A stretch of 64,000 nucleotides of DNA, taken from Aphrocallistes beatrix (lineage: Eukaryota; Porifera; Hexactinellida; Sceptrulophora; Aphrocallistidae). The stretch covers positions 620,001 to 684,000 of the forward strand of contig OY725494.1 of the NCBI GenBank assembly GCA_963281255.1. Direction: 5' to 3'. This document shows, piece by piece, positions 23,127 through 34,414 of this stretch. How positions within the stretch are numbered: position 1 is the stretch's first letter; every line of letters begins with the position of its first letter. The notes beneath the pieces are model-generated. The model was given only the letters and a program-made list of their open reading frames with translations, had not been told where the DNA came from and did no database searches. A program made the translations under genes and the position numbers.

Positions 23127-23278
23127 AGTACCTACTATCCGTAAGTACGTACTAACCGAGTTGATATTACATAGGAATCTATATAATAAATTAATTTTGG
23201 TTCAGAGAAATGAGTACGTACTAAGCCGAAGTACGTCTTATCCCGAGTACGTACTAACCGAGTTCTACTATATATATA
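23125..23278. repeat. R3 MITE (GTACGTACTAACCGAGTT)
   Basis: Carries two GTACGTACTAACCGAGTT motifs plus GTACGTACTAAGCCGAAG, in a (TA)n context between two R1 copies. The same family is at 45866-45990 with facing ends (AACTCGGTTAGTACGTAC), and a scrap is at 27858-27892. TA-flanked ends suggest a pogo/Tc1-type MITE. Confidence 0.7.
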
Positions 23279-23288
23279 TATATATACA

Positions 23289-23324
23289 CACATCCTTACT
23301 GTTAAAACTCGATTAATGTATATA

Positions 23325-23367
<43 letters not shown>

Positions 23368-23942
23368 GTAACGAAATGATTGAAGAAACTGCCAGGCGCA
23401 GAAAGCTGATTTTTGGTATGTGGGAGTCTTTTGGCTATGGTTCCAGTAAGTTCTGAGCTCAGACGAAAATATTGACTCATCAATATTTTCGTCTGAGCTC
23501 AGAACTTATGGAATTATGACGTCATTGTCACCTTTTGTATAATTAGAAATTTCAGTTTTTCGACCATAACTCAGCCATTTTAGTTGATAGGAGGCTGAAA
23601 TTTTAATAGAATGTGTATATTAATATATCTCACATGTGATGCAACAATCGTCAAAAAATAATGACTCATCACTCTGTTATAGCGTCATCATTACGCATCA
23701 AAATTTTAAAAATTGACAATTTTGGCGATTTTTCTTGGGATTTCGATTATAACAGTAGGACAGACTTATTTAGAGATGTTATCTTCCTTATAATTAATCA
23801 ATGTGACCCCAGGCTCCCGCAGGGCGCATCTGGTCGACACAAAGTGTCCGCCAGCCGCGCAGCGCAAGCAAGCGAAGCGCGCTTGTATATGTATACACAC
23901 GCACATAGTATATGCACATTAATCGAGTTTTAATAGTAAAGA
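23289..23942 (+). repeat. R1 repeat copy f with both terminal inverted repeats
   Basis: The most informative R1 copy. The left end is ATCCTTACTGTTAAAACTCG..TTAATG and the right end is CATTAATCGAGTTTTAATAG..TAAAGAT, its reverse complement. This shows that the head sequence and the region after the GC-rich tail form a roughly 28-bp terminal inverted repeat. It is therefore a DNA-transposon-type element. The plus ORF at 23661-23933 lies inside it. Confidence 0.8.
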
Positions 23943-24610
23943 TACTTAGAATTGGTATCATTCTAAGAAGAATTCTAAGAATAGTATCTTAGAAATTTTC
24001 TTGAAACATTAATCAAAGTTGATGTTAATGTGATAAAATCCTTTAAAAAATTGCAACATTGAGGGGAGCTGAAGAGCGTATATGTTAGGGCGTTCCACCT
24101 AACCATTTCATAAATTAAAGCCAATTATTTTTTCTGAAACTAACGGTGTCCAACAATGTAAACTATACCTTAAGAGACAGCCATTCTATTCATCATCAAT
24201 TAGCGAGAGGTTAACATTGTAAACAATGTTTATCTTTAATAATTCGAACTTCAACGATTTAGAATGAATTTAAGTCAACCCACCACAATTAAAATTTCTC
24301 TTAGAATTCGTATAAATTCTAAGAATTTTGCTTAGAATTCAAGGATTTTCTAAGAATTTGCCAAGTTCTAAGAAAAATTCTAAGAATTTAACTTTAAAAC
24401 TTAAGTGGAGAGAGGTTCTAAGAATAATTCTTAGATTTAAGAAAAATTCTAAGAATTCGAATTTATTACTTTGTGAATACCACTTAAAATAATTCTAAGA
24501 ATTCGACTTAAAATTGAAAATTTCTCAGAATAATTCTTAGAATCAAGTGAAATTCTAAAAATTACGGCGAATTCTTAATAATTTCAGTTTAGAACTTTAG
24601 CGAATGAGGC
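23943..24610. repeat. Cluster of AATTCTTAGAATT-type palindromes
   Basis: About 24290-24600 carries a dozen or more near-copies of AATTCTAAGAATT / TTCTTAGAATT, separated by short variable spacers, with four more at 23945-24000. The block ends in GCGAATGAGGCCCC. It is probably a MITE with sub-terminal palindromes; its left end was not identified. Confidence 0.55.
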
Positions 24611-25169
24611 CCCAGGTAACCAATGCTAGAATTAATGTAGGGAATGAGTACTAGCATAGAATCTCTGTATAGATAGGACAGTATTAACAACAATGCGTTA
24701 CGACATGTAACAATAAACACAAATAATGACAAGAATATCTGAACATAGCACATAATCCTGTGTCAAGAATGAACTAAGATATGTATCAAGTCTAAGAGCC
24801 TACTCAGTGTCAGCTGATCCCAGCCAATCAGCTGACTTCTCCTTTCTCCTCTGCCACCGGGTTGTCCCGAGGGTAGAAGTCAGCGAGTCGATTTTGGGAT
24901 TCGTTTCAACATTTCCTAAGGAAAGAGTCGAAGGAGACTCCAACCAATCTCTAGCGACTCAAACACGCTTCTCTTCTCATAGATTCCTTGAGAAATGAAG
25001 CTCTTCTCAAACTTCTGTAGTAATTCAATGTAGAGTTTGTCTTCTGATATCTCTGAGATCAAATATATTTCTTAGTAAACTACATTCCTATCTAGAACAG
25101 TTAGAAATTAAATGATATTACCTTTCAAACAACTACTCTTAGAATTCCACTAAAGATTCTAAATACGCT
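24611..25169. other. Intergenic, no gene seen
   Basis: No supported feature; a short ORF at 24807-24998 has no family features. Confidence 0.45.
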
Positions 25170-25177
25170 GACCAATT

Positions 25178-26073
25178 GGGCATACCTAATTTACGGGACG
25201 GGACAGAAAAAGTGCCTAATTTACGGGACGGGACGGGACCATCCCGGAAAATCTAGGTACCAAATCTCTGGGACGGGACGAGTCAAGATGCCTAATTTAC
25301 GGGACGGGACGAGCAAGATACCTAATTCCCGGGACGGGACAAAAAATTTACCTAATTTCCAGGACGGGACGGGCCAAGAAACCTAAATTACGGGACGGGC
25401 CAGGTTAAGATGCCTAATATCCGGGACGAGACAGAATCATTCCGGAAAACTTTGTCAGTACTTAATTTGCGAGACGAGACAAAAATACCTCACTATACAG
25501 TCGATTCGATTCAGTATATTGTGACACTTAGTTATCCCATTATTCACTAGACTACGTATATTCTATTAACTATGTATGTTATTCATTATATCAATATTCT
25601 ACAATTCACAATATAGTTATGTACTATATAATTATTCGGGTACAATGAATCCGCTTAATCAGAACACATTGGGTCATGATACTTTGTCCCGATTAAGCAG
25701 AATTCCCAATTAACCAATATTTAATACTAAATTCTATGTAAGAAAACTATTCTACTCAGGGGCGTTCACAGGGGGGGCATCCGGGCCATTTTTCCCGAGT
25801 TTGTTTCTCTGCTTGCCCCGGTTTAGAAAATTCTTGTGACCGCCCCTGATTCTATTCCTGGAGATTTAAGCAGTTTTCGCGATTAATCGATGTCACAATA
25901 CCTTGAATCGACTCGACTGTATAATTAGGTATTTTTCTGTCCCGTCCGGCAAATTAAGTACTGACAAAGTTTCCGGAATGATCCTGTCCCGTCCCGTAAA
26001 TTAGGCATCTTAACTCGTCCCGTCCCGTAAATTAGGCACTTTTTCTGTCCCGTCCCGTAAATTAGGCATGCCC
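25178..26073. repeat. 896-bp hAT-type MITE with GGGACGGGAC sub-terminal repeats
   Basis: Ends are GGGCATACCTAATTTACGGG and the reverse complement of CCCGTAAATTAGGCATGCCC. Flanks GACCAATT (25170-25177) and GATCAATT (26074-26081) form an 8-bp target duplication with one mismatch, typical of hAT. About eight left-arm units of CCTAATTTACGGGACGGGAC, 25-40 bp apart, face about four on the right. An inner inverted pair, TCGATTCGATTCAG..TATTGTGAC and its complement, lies at 25500-25530 and 25889-25920. Related copies: 59839-60319, and an end fragment at 55640-55712. Confidence 0.85.
25757..25848. repeat. 92-bp hAT MITE nested in the 896-bp MITE
   Basis: Terminal repeats CAGGGGCGTTCACA and TGTGACCGCCCCTG, flanked by ATTCTACT (25749-25756) and ATTCTATT (25849-25856), an 8-bp duplication with one mismatch. 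The right-hand part recurs inside the related element at 60083-60126, so this insertion predates the spread of at least one copy. Confidence 0.8.
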
Positions 26074-26081
26074 GATCAATT

Positions 26082-28640
26082 TACTTTAAATACCTGTGAC
26101 CTTAATTTATTCGTTTGCAGAATTACAGTATTCGTGTATTAATGTGTGTACTTCAATGCACCTGGCCAATCAGGATAAATTAAAACGAAAAGCTAAGAAT
26201 TTCAGAACAAATGCACATTTGATAAAGTAGTCCGTCACTAAAATACAGAGCTTATACAAAGTCCGCTAAATACCATGTGGACATTCACTAACTTGATATT
26301 CACACAGCATATGCTCAGTAGCAGCGTAGCTACATGAATACATGATGATGATTGATCATAGCTATGACTTGTGGTGAAGCTGAACGCTTTAGAGACTATC
26401 TTCTAAGCTATTCAGACACTCAGCAATTAAGAGAATAATTCGAGAACATAAAACCCTTATGGAGTCATCTAGTATTACGTAACAGAAATATATCTAGAAT
26501 TTGATATCTCGATTTGTTTATATCCTGAAAGTGAGGAGATGTTGTCAACGATTAGGAAAATAATATTATAGACGACATACAAGTTGATTCAAACCTACAA
26601 TATGATTGGCTATTCTAACACCTTTAAAATTGTCTGTCGTTATGGTAGATTGCGCGCATATCTCTGAAGGAGCACTTCGAGTCAGGATAGGCGCCTTTCT
26701 TGTGGATCTTAGAAGTGTCGGCTCTGCCATACGAACTTCGACTACTACGGTAACTCGTCCCGTTAGATACACTACAATCACAAACAATAACAAACACATA
26801 AACATCAAGATAGCCTTAAGTTGTTTACTCTGCAGATGACGCAGTGTTTAATGGTACTTGTACGTTAATAATCTTAGTTGTTTACCAAGAACTTAGAACT
26901 TAGTTGTGCAATGCTAGCTGCTCATACGCACTGATGTAAATAAACAAAGTTCTCAACAACAGACACTGAGTCTAAGAAATAAAATGTTCTAATATCTCTT
27001 ATTTCAACTATTGCATTGTAATACAGCACTGTGCTGTTACGTGTAACTATGTAATCAGGTTGCATAGGAGGAGCTAATGGTAGCAGTGTAAAGACATGTG
27101 ATATCATAACATGTTGGAATTCTGATGGAAGAAGGAGACTATGAGATGTTTCATAGCTAGCTAAGAATGCAAATTCCATTGCTAAATTAAGGTAACCAGA
27201 GAGGAAGATAAAACAGAGGATTTTAAATTTCTCTAAGATACTAGCTTAAAATTCAAACAAAGAGATGAAGGACTATTCAAACGGTAGTTACTCTACGCTT
27301 CTAAGGGAGGGTATCAGGTAAAACGTGACAGGTGTGACATAGGGAATAAGGGAGCTCGTGTTTGCGTTACGTAAAGCAGTATCGGAGGGAAAATGTTGAA
27401 TAATACAAAATGAATTTTCTTTGCTCAAATAAACCATACAGAATGTATTCATTGAAATGGGTTCTGATAATCGTACTAAGTAACTTATGAATATAATTAA
27501 ATTAATAATAACAATAATATTCCCTCCTACATCTCCTTATAAGGTCATAACTAATAACTGTTTAGAGAGGATTAGAAATTATAATTCTTATTCGAGATAC
27601 CCCGTATATGCAGTGGCGCTCCAGATATTATCATTTAGGGACAAATTAAATTCTATTGTCCTAGAATTAGAAAACCTGCGTTAAATGATCTATACTACAG
27701 GCATAATTGGGTCAAATATGAAATTGGACCAAATTCAAATAGACAGACTGTTAAATGGATATCCGGATATCCAGATACCAGGCTAAAATATCCGGTATCT
27801 GGATATTTGTGAATGGCGAATACTTCCAAACACTGTGAGTAATACAGTAGAAATCGGATAAAAGTACGTACTAACCGAGTTCTATCGTATATATAAATAG
27901 TCGGCTTCATAGCTCATTAAGAGATTCGGGTTCGGGTTTCGGTTCTGAAGAGTAGGCCTGATTCCAACTCTGCCCTGGAAGCACCATAGAACTCAGTTGG
28001 CTACGCCTCTGCTGTGGATTCCTAGCCTTGATACCTTCCATAGATATTAAGAGGTCAATGGCTACAAGGTTGATAACCAATCATATATATACACTGTCCA
28101 CTACGTTGGAGGAGATAGTTTATTTTTACTTTAAATCAGAAAAAGCACACTTTTAAATTTTACTATGATCAAAAATTAAAAAGACATAGTTATTAATGAA
28201 GCAGAAAACTTTTCATATTTGCATATTGTAAAGAGATGGAAATAACCTAAAAAGAACAAAGATTACAAACACCACATTTACTGCTACTAATAGGGATTTT
28301 TGTGCACCTTAACTTGCATAATCGACTAAAATTTCATTACTTTATACTTTGTCAAACTAAAATTAGAATAAAATGTACAGTAGGTGTTTCCAATAATAAT
28401 TTTGTGGTAATATTGGAAAGTAATTGCGTAAATTGTACATATTAACTGAACTGAAAGTACTAGTTTTTAACAGTAGTTAGCAGAATATATATATTCAATA
28501 ATGCTGAGTAATACTTATGAATAATCTTAAATAAGACTTGACCCAAAGTTCAGATTGTCTGAATGGAAGTAATCAGTTTCATAGTACCACCTGACAACCC
28601 CATTAGGTAGTCTGCTAAAGTTTAACTTCCGTTGGTTGAA
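26082..28640. other. Long stretch without a supported gene
   Basis: AT-rich. A minus ORF at 26566-26808 starts with a signal-peptide-like MMFMCLLLFVIVVYLTG but has no further features; it could be a first exon of a small secreted protein. A minus ORF at 26922-27179 is also unassigned. 27735-27815 holds a cluster of GGATATCCGGATATCC-like palindromes. 27858-27892 is an R3 scrap. Confidence 0.35.
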
Positions 28641-28650
28641 GTGCGTGCAC

Positions 28651-28660
28651 CATAAAAAGG
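28651..28660 (+). promoter_or_regulatory. TATA-like box upstream of the CRIB gene
   Basis: CATAAAAAGG lies 51-60 bp upstream of the ATG at 28711, in a region with no other TATA-like run in a matching place. That spacing would give a 5' UTR of about 20-30 nt. Confidence 0.4.
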
Positions 28661-28710
28661 GTGAGATTTGATTAAAGTTAACTGAAGAATCAAATTTACT
28701 CACTACAAAT

Positions 28711-28926
28711 ATGGAAAGCTATTCAACAACTACATACAACCTTACAGAATCAGCACATAAAGTAGATGATATGGAGTATAAAGTCGTGAAAAAAACATTT
28801 GCAGAAAAATTAATGAAGGAAACGAGAAAAATAAGACATAAAAAGGCACTTAAACAAATGCATATTTCACAACCACTTAACTTCCAACACCTCATACACT
28901 GGCCATACAATGAATCTAAATGCTAG
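28711..28926 (+). CDS. Small CRIB-motif protein (putative Cdc42/Rac effector)
   Basis: A 71-residue ORF with an ATG start. A basic helix-prone middle (residues 25-49, VVKKTFAEKLMKETRKIRHK region) is followed by HISQPLNFQHLIHW at residues 51-64. This fits the CRIB consensus I-S-x-P-x(2-4)-F-x-H-x-x-H, which binds GTP-loaded Cdc42 or Rac. The final V-G of the consensus reads W-P. Length and layout (short protein, basic patch before CRIB) resemble the CDC42 small effectors, which tether at the plasma membrane, but the N-terminal cysteines of those proteins are absent. A TATA-like box lies upstream. It could also be one exon of a kinase such as PAK. The motif is clear; the gene model is less so. 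Confidence 0.5.
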   Translation: MESYSTTTYNLTESAHKVDDMEYKVVKKTFAEKLMKETRKIRHKKALKQMHISQPLNFQHLIHWPYNESKC

Positions 28927-29934
28927 AATCAATTTATTACAATTTATTATCACTTATGTTTTGAATTACTTAAAAGTCATCACAATCTTTCAGTTTATTT
29001 GTAAAAGAATATGACATTATATAAATCAGTACTTCTCAACCGGGGATCAGCCAAAGTGATTTTAGGATTCTATAGGGGTTCCGTGACTGGGAAATATTCC
29101 AATTTACTAGGTTATCGATTACTTATTCTGACAGAAAATTAGAACACCTAAGACTAAACGCAAGCTGGTTCAAAACTTGTTGTCCATTGCATTATAAGTC
29201 ATATATACTAATTTTATATATACATGCCCTATATCTGTATTGAAAATATTAGCGCACAGCAACCAAACATCACTTAGTGATTCAATGTATTGATTATAAT
29301 CTGTTGCGGTATTATTTTATGACAGTAAACCATAAATTATAATAAGAATTCATATGAACTAACTTGAGGGATTACATCTATTAATAATACATAGATATTT
29401 GTTACCAGTTTACCACGATATCACTGTGGAACATAATTTTAATCAGCTACAAATATTCAAATGTACATGTCTTTAGATTTTAAGAATCTTAAATACAATT
29501 GAACCCTTTTGTCAAATCTTTTGTCAAATCTCTATAGATATTCACGCAGATATATCCATGAAGAACATATCCCAGACATTTGATGACAACAGAGTAAGGT
29601 TTTGGGTTTATGTTTTGGAAAAAGGAGGAATGAAAATATTTTCTCAAGAGGTACTCAAAACTCTCGTTCAATTTTCTAACACTTTTCACTGTGAGAAAGT
29701 ATTTTCTTGTTCTTTACTAAGGATACTGAATTGCCATTTGTTTGCAGTTGCATTAATGAAATCAGAACTGTAGCAGAAATTTAGGTTCATGATAAATAGA
29801 ATTTACTTCGTATTAAGTCAACTAAAAGGTCAATTTGAATCCACAAAGTTCACATTACTAAAGATTATTATACGTACTTGAATTATCAACCAATTTCAGT
29901 CCATGTCGTTTACAGCAATTAAAGTGCGTTATAC
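28927..29934. other. Intergenic, no gene supported
   Basis: 29028-29110 begins AGTACTTCTCAACCGGGGATC and resembles a hAT MITE end (CAGTGCTTCTCAACC type). Facing ORFs at 29489-29773 on both strands lack features. Confidence 0.4.
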
Positions 29935-30301
29935 GTGTATGCAATGATTAATCAATTCGATCAAAAAAAAACTTTAACAATCAAATTATAAACTCAAAAT
30001 AACTGTTTTCAATCATTTATATGAAATAGCATCGTGTGATTCGCATTATAAAAGTCTGATAATTGATTGGTTCTCACAAGAACCAATGAATTTAAATCAC
30101 AAATTGTCCTTTTGATTATATGCATAAGAAACGAATTTCATTGGTCAGCACAATTTGTTACCTATCTCGGCGAGGTGTGAAGATTTCGCTTAGATCTTCG
30201 AACTTAATCGTAGACTCATTATTATTTACCTGTGTGCCAAATTTCACATTTCTAGCATCTCTCAGGACAAACTAACAAAAACCATTGCGTTTTAATATAT
30301 A
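29935..30301 (+). repeat. R2 repeat copy, forward
   Basis: Inverted partner of 20773-21113, with the 3' module CGGCGAGGTGTGAAGATTTC.. and the end GCGTTTTAATATATAA. It lies 0.7 kb downstream of the 3' end of the family T member C gene, and the partner abuts a scrap of the same gene's 3' end. Confidence 0.75.
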
Positions 30302-30970
30302 ATATATTTATGTCGAGAATAGTCTGTTTCATTTTAAATACAGTGGATATTGGGTATAGTGATATATTGAATATATTGATAATTTAGCTCAAAATTTCCT
30401 GCCATCGGCATTATCACTAACTACTATATCCAATATTGAGTAACAACCTATTATAAACAAAGTTAAGAATAAAGAACTAATTGACTATCCACTGAGTTTG
30501 TAAAATGCAATCAATGTTACCTTGTTTCTTAGTGAAGGTATTTTATAATCTAATTAATAATTTGATTAATTCTTGATTAAAGAATCATCAATCCTCACTG
30601 TTGCTAAGGTATTCGCCTTTCGATAAAGTCCGTACTCATTCTTATATTTCTGTAAATAAAGGCAAATTTCTCCGAACATCATTTCATTTACCAGTACATA
30701 CAAAGTTCAAAAACACATACACTGCAATATTTTAAACTAATAACTTATCAAGATGGTAAAAAATATTATTTTTTTGTGATTTGTTGAAAAGATTATGTAC
30801 ATCTAATTTAATAAAGTAAAATATGAATATATATGAATATGTATTTAAGCAAAATTAATAATAAGCTTGACATACTATAATAATGAAACAAGTGAATATA
30901 GTACTGAGCAACACATAACAAAAAATTTATACCCGCTTCCATTTCTGAATAGCTTTATTTTTTTCATGTA
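30302..30970. other. Intergenic, no gene seen
   Basis: AT-rich 3' flank of the minus-strand 7-TM gene; nothing else supported. Confidence 0.45.
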
Positions 30971-32218
30971 TTATTCAGTGCCATTAATTCTCCGATATGC
31001 TGAGTTATGATGCTGTATCAGATTGCTAATCAAACTTGAATCGGAGTAGAAAGTATTTTTCCTGAAATTAGATCGCTTCTTGATCTGTGTATGCAGGTAA
31101 CCAATACTAAATATAATGTAAGGAATGACGAGAAAGATTGATCCGACAATTGTAAACACGCTCGAAATCATCGTAATAACTGCATTCACATAATCCACAT
31201 ATCTCCATACAACGGTTGCATGAATTGATGGAATTTTATCAATTAAATGAATCAGATAATATGCTTGTGGTGCAGTGGAGACTATAGAAAATGGAACAAT
31301 ATGGCAGAGAATCGCTATTGTCAGGGATATAGAGCATAGTTTGAAGCCGATATAAGCTTTTCTGTAATAACTTATGGCCCATTTTGATTGATATTCATGA
31401 TGCCGTGAATCGAAATAACGGTTGTAGAGACAGCGATTTAACTTGATCGTATATCTTATGTAGAGGACATACTCGACCATTAGTATGATTGGATAGAAAA
31501 TGCTCTGTATTAAAATTGAGTAACTATCGTAAATACCGAAGATAAATATGATTCCGCTAACCAGATATAAATATATAATCAAGTACTTTAATTGTATTGG
31601 TTGTTTGAAATAGCTGTAATAGCTGCACATGTATTGTGTTGTTATTCTTATTAAGATGAGCATTGACATGAGAGACGTTAAAAAGCATGAATTTGTGACT
31701 CTGAAAGTGAAATGCAGGTTCGCAACGAAATGATCAAAATCTGGAAATTCGACTCTATGGATTGAAAATATAGGTTTGAAGTGCTCGGAAAAATTGTCAC
31801 CCAATATGATTAGGAAGGCAGTAGAGAGTACCAAAACACATTCACATGTACATAGAGCGAGTAGGAAAAAATTTTTGTTTCGGGAAATAATGTACTCAAT
31901 TCGCACCTTTTTTGACTTTTCGAGAGACGTCGAAGTATCTTCCATTCTCAACTTGTGTCTTTTAGAATTAGTTTTCAACTTACGCATTAGATGTATGGCC
32001 CATAGGAAGGACAGCGTGATCAATGTTATCTCTTCAACTGCCATAAAAATGAATGGAATTTTACCTATATCGTTAAAAATGGTTGTGTGTAAGATTCCTG
32101 TCATTATATTTGATTCAGAAGATGTTATGTTTGCGTTGACGACCATTCTAATCAATCTTCCAGAGTAATTATTTCCTACTTGTATTTCACTGATCCAGTT
32201 TATATAGTGTCTGATCAT
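30971..32218 (-). CDS. Seven-pass membrane protein, family T member C
   Basis: An intact 415-residue single-exon ORF. The N-terminus (about 55 residues) has two N-glycosylation sequons (NNYS, NITS). Hydrophobic segments lie at about 57-80, 113-137, 172-195, 209-228, 234-256, 288-310 and 340-370. A short block in the fifth segment, FYPIILMVEYVLYIRYT then KLNRCLY, aligns by eye with YPIILLVYFCIWIKQ then KLYKTLK of member B. The tail differs (HHNSAYRRINGTE) and lacks the GRVRTR motif. I infer a divergent member of the same lineage-specific family; the seven-helix count agrees with A and B. Function unknown; receptor or channel is plausible. A scrap of a near-identical 3' end is at 20725-20772. 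Confidence 0.75.
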   Translation of the reverse strand: MIRHYINWISEIQVGNNYSGRLIRMVVNANITSSESNIMTGILHTTIFNDIGKIPFIFMAVEEITLITLSFLWAIHLMRKLKTNSKRHKLRMEDTSTSLEKSKKVRIEYIISRNKNFFLLALCTCECVLVLSTAFLIILGDNFSEHFKPIFSIHRVEFPDFDHFVANLHFTFRVTNSCFLTSLMSMLILIRITTQYMCSYYSYFKQPIQLKYLIIYLYLVSGIIFIFGIYDSYSILIQSIFYPIILMVEYVLYIRYTIKLNRCLYNRYFDSRHHEYQSKWAISYYRKAYIGFKLCSISLTIAILCHIVPFSIVSTAPQAYYLIHLIDKIPSIHATVVWRYVDYVNAVITMISSVFTIVGSIFLVIPYIIFSIGYLHTQIKKRSNFRKNTFYSDSSLISNLIQHHNSAYRRINGTE

Positions 32219-33117
32219 TTTGAAATTAAGTTAGCATTAGAAAAATTGGAAGGTAAATCTACCTGCAAAATAAGCAACAACCATCAGTATTTTGATATTT
32301 TACTGAATCATCGTACAGTTTGAATTTACTTAATGTATATTTATGCTGATTCTGTGTACAAATTAGGATTTTGTGATCAGTTATTTTGTTGTCTTCTTAC
32401 ATATTGTGGAGTTTGCCTGTTAGCAGATTTTCAAGCCTCAATTGTAGATTTTGTGCTAATTCTGTTCTCTTATTAGCAATTTTACTTATTAGCGTCTATT
32501 CCACAGATATACTGTAGGATAAATTGAGATGCTGGTATACAGCAGGGAAGCAAAGTTTGTAAGCATCAGTCGTTTGCTATGAATCAATTATTAGTTAATC
32601 ATTTTCCGATCATTTTTATCAATAGTGCTGGAAGAAAACTCAAATTGGTAATAGCATTGAAAAATAGAATACATTATTTATAGAGAGGAGAGAAAGCGAT
32701 ATAAATCTCAGAAAATTGTGCTAAAAAAGATCGCGATCTTCCACCCGATCATTCTAAATATAAAGGATCGCTGAAATCAAAGTCAAAATAATGACTAAGT
32801 CAAATACACTGAATCTCCCCCAATTTTTATTGTTAGAGTAGAAAATATATTTATATTCAGCATCAATTTTACACAAAAATTAGGCAGGCCCATTTGTATT
32901 AGAATCACTAACATGTGAGCTCCATTATAGAACCTTCGAAGAGGTCGCGTGACATCAAATTTGGTATCGCGAGCCCCAGGTTACCCACCACTGTTCTACA
33001 GCCACTTCATAATTCAATTAGAATTTAAATGATATATACATTTATATACTTATAAGCCCAAATATTCACTGTTCTATCAAACAAACAACCACTCAAACAC
33101 CGCAAATATAACTGAGA
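32219..33117. other. Intergenic between divergent genes
   Basis: This shared upstream region separates the minus-strand 7-TM gene and the plus-strand NHL gene. 32950-32998 (GCGAGCCCCAGGTTACCCACC..ACTG) resembles the end of a hAT MITE. No coding sequence is seen. Confidence 0.45.
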
Positions 33118-34414
33118 ATGGCAGCTAGGTACCCAGAAACACCTGTAGTTACAATAACATCCGAAAATCCCAGACAATTTCTCTCGAAGATCTGTGAAAA
33201 TCCTTGAAAGAGCTAACTCAGCAAGTAGAGGAGAGGAAGAAACAACTCAACGACACTTTCAGACAAATACACCAAATGGTGGCGAAAAGAGAAGTGGCAC
33301 TTTTGACAGAGCTGGATGGAATACAGGCTGATGTCGTGGCGAAAATTAAGGAACGAAGATTAAGGAACGAAGAACAGCTGACTAGGCATAGAGATGATAC
33401 GGAGAGGGAACTAATGACAAACATATTGAATGTGCTGCTACATAAACAGCTGGACAATATCAAGGAAGAGATGGAGAAGATCCTGGTAGAACAGATACTG
33501 TTCTCTTCCCTGTCAATCAGCTGTCAGATGAAACAAATAGAGAGGACGATTTATGATAACTTTTGTGTTCTAAAAACTTTCAATCCATACACCTTCCGAA
33601 CTATTCCTCTTTGGCATAAAGTTAAAGAGGGCAGGGAAGAAGATCAACTATACAATCCTTCAGCAATCTGTATAGACCCCACCAGCCATTTGATTTATGT
33701 AGGAGAGTATTTTACCACGGAGAGAATTCAAGTTTTCTCCAGTGAAGGTAGATACCACTCGACTTTACGCAATTCTCTCTTGAACTTTTGTCGTTACATT
33801 AACATTCATCAGGACTATATCTATGTATCTACAAGTTCAGCCAAATTTTCTTTTCTCAAAAAACTGAACAAGAAAGGTGAAACTATCAAGAGTTTGACAC
33901 GAGAAACTCCAGTCCGCGGGCTTCGATAGAAGGATTGAATATCTACACATGTACCTATAATTCTCTAACAGTACAGCTATTTGATCTCAACCTCAAGCCT
34001 ATTAAGAGTTTCGTCCTGAAAGCTATTTCGTTTGACGCAGGCACAAATCCTCGAGACATCATTGTGCATGAGGAGAAAATGTTTGTTCTATTCAGATACT
34101 CCGTCGATAGCTGCCATCCAGATCCAATACAAGTCTTCAAGCTCGATGGTACGCTCATAAACTCCCTAGTTACTGGAAACTCTATCAAATATGCATTCTA
34201 CATATGTTTGGATTCGTATGCGAATATTCTGGTTAGTGACTTTCGAAGTCATTGTGTGAGAATATTCTCTCCAGAAGGAATCCTGTTGCAGTCTGTTGGG
34301 AAAGAAGGAGAGAAGGCAGCTGGAGAGTTATGGCGTCCCCGTGGCGTAGCAGTAGACTCCAAACAGAGAATAATTATTGTGGATATGAAGGGAGACAAAC
34401 TCCAAGCTTTCTAA
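33118..34414 (+). pseudogene. Coiled-coil + NHL-repeat protein, two frame changes
   Basis: A RING-less TRIM-NHL-like protein of about 430 residues: N-terminal coiled coil, then a six-bladed NHL propeller that would bind protein or RNA partners. The start ATG at 33118 (MAARYPETPVVTITSENPR) is followed by a stop near 33208. The coiled coil continues in another frame (33198-33929: LKELTQQVEERKKQLND...). A second shift near 33915 moves into the frame ASIEGLNIYTCTYNSLTVQL, open to 34414. NHL hallmarks are present: YNPSAICIDPTSHLIYVGE, LDSYANILVSDFRSHCVRIF and WRPRGVAVDSKQRIIIVD. Both shifts are one- or two-base events. It differs clearly from the 52-62 kb copies, so it is an older paralogue. Pseudogene, or affected by assembly indels. 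Confidence 0.75.

Noticed and set aside
25190..25470. CRISPR-like array (regular CCTAATTTACGGGACGGGAC repeats)
   Set aside because: Spacing is irregular and spacers are short; the repeats face an inverted set within hAT-type ends and an 8-bp target duplication. The genome is animal.
31776..32168. 130-codon plus ORF
   Set aside because: Exact antisense shadow of the N-terminal part of the 7-TM member C gene.
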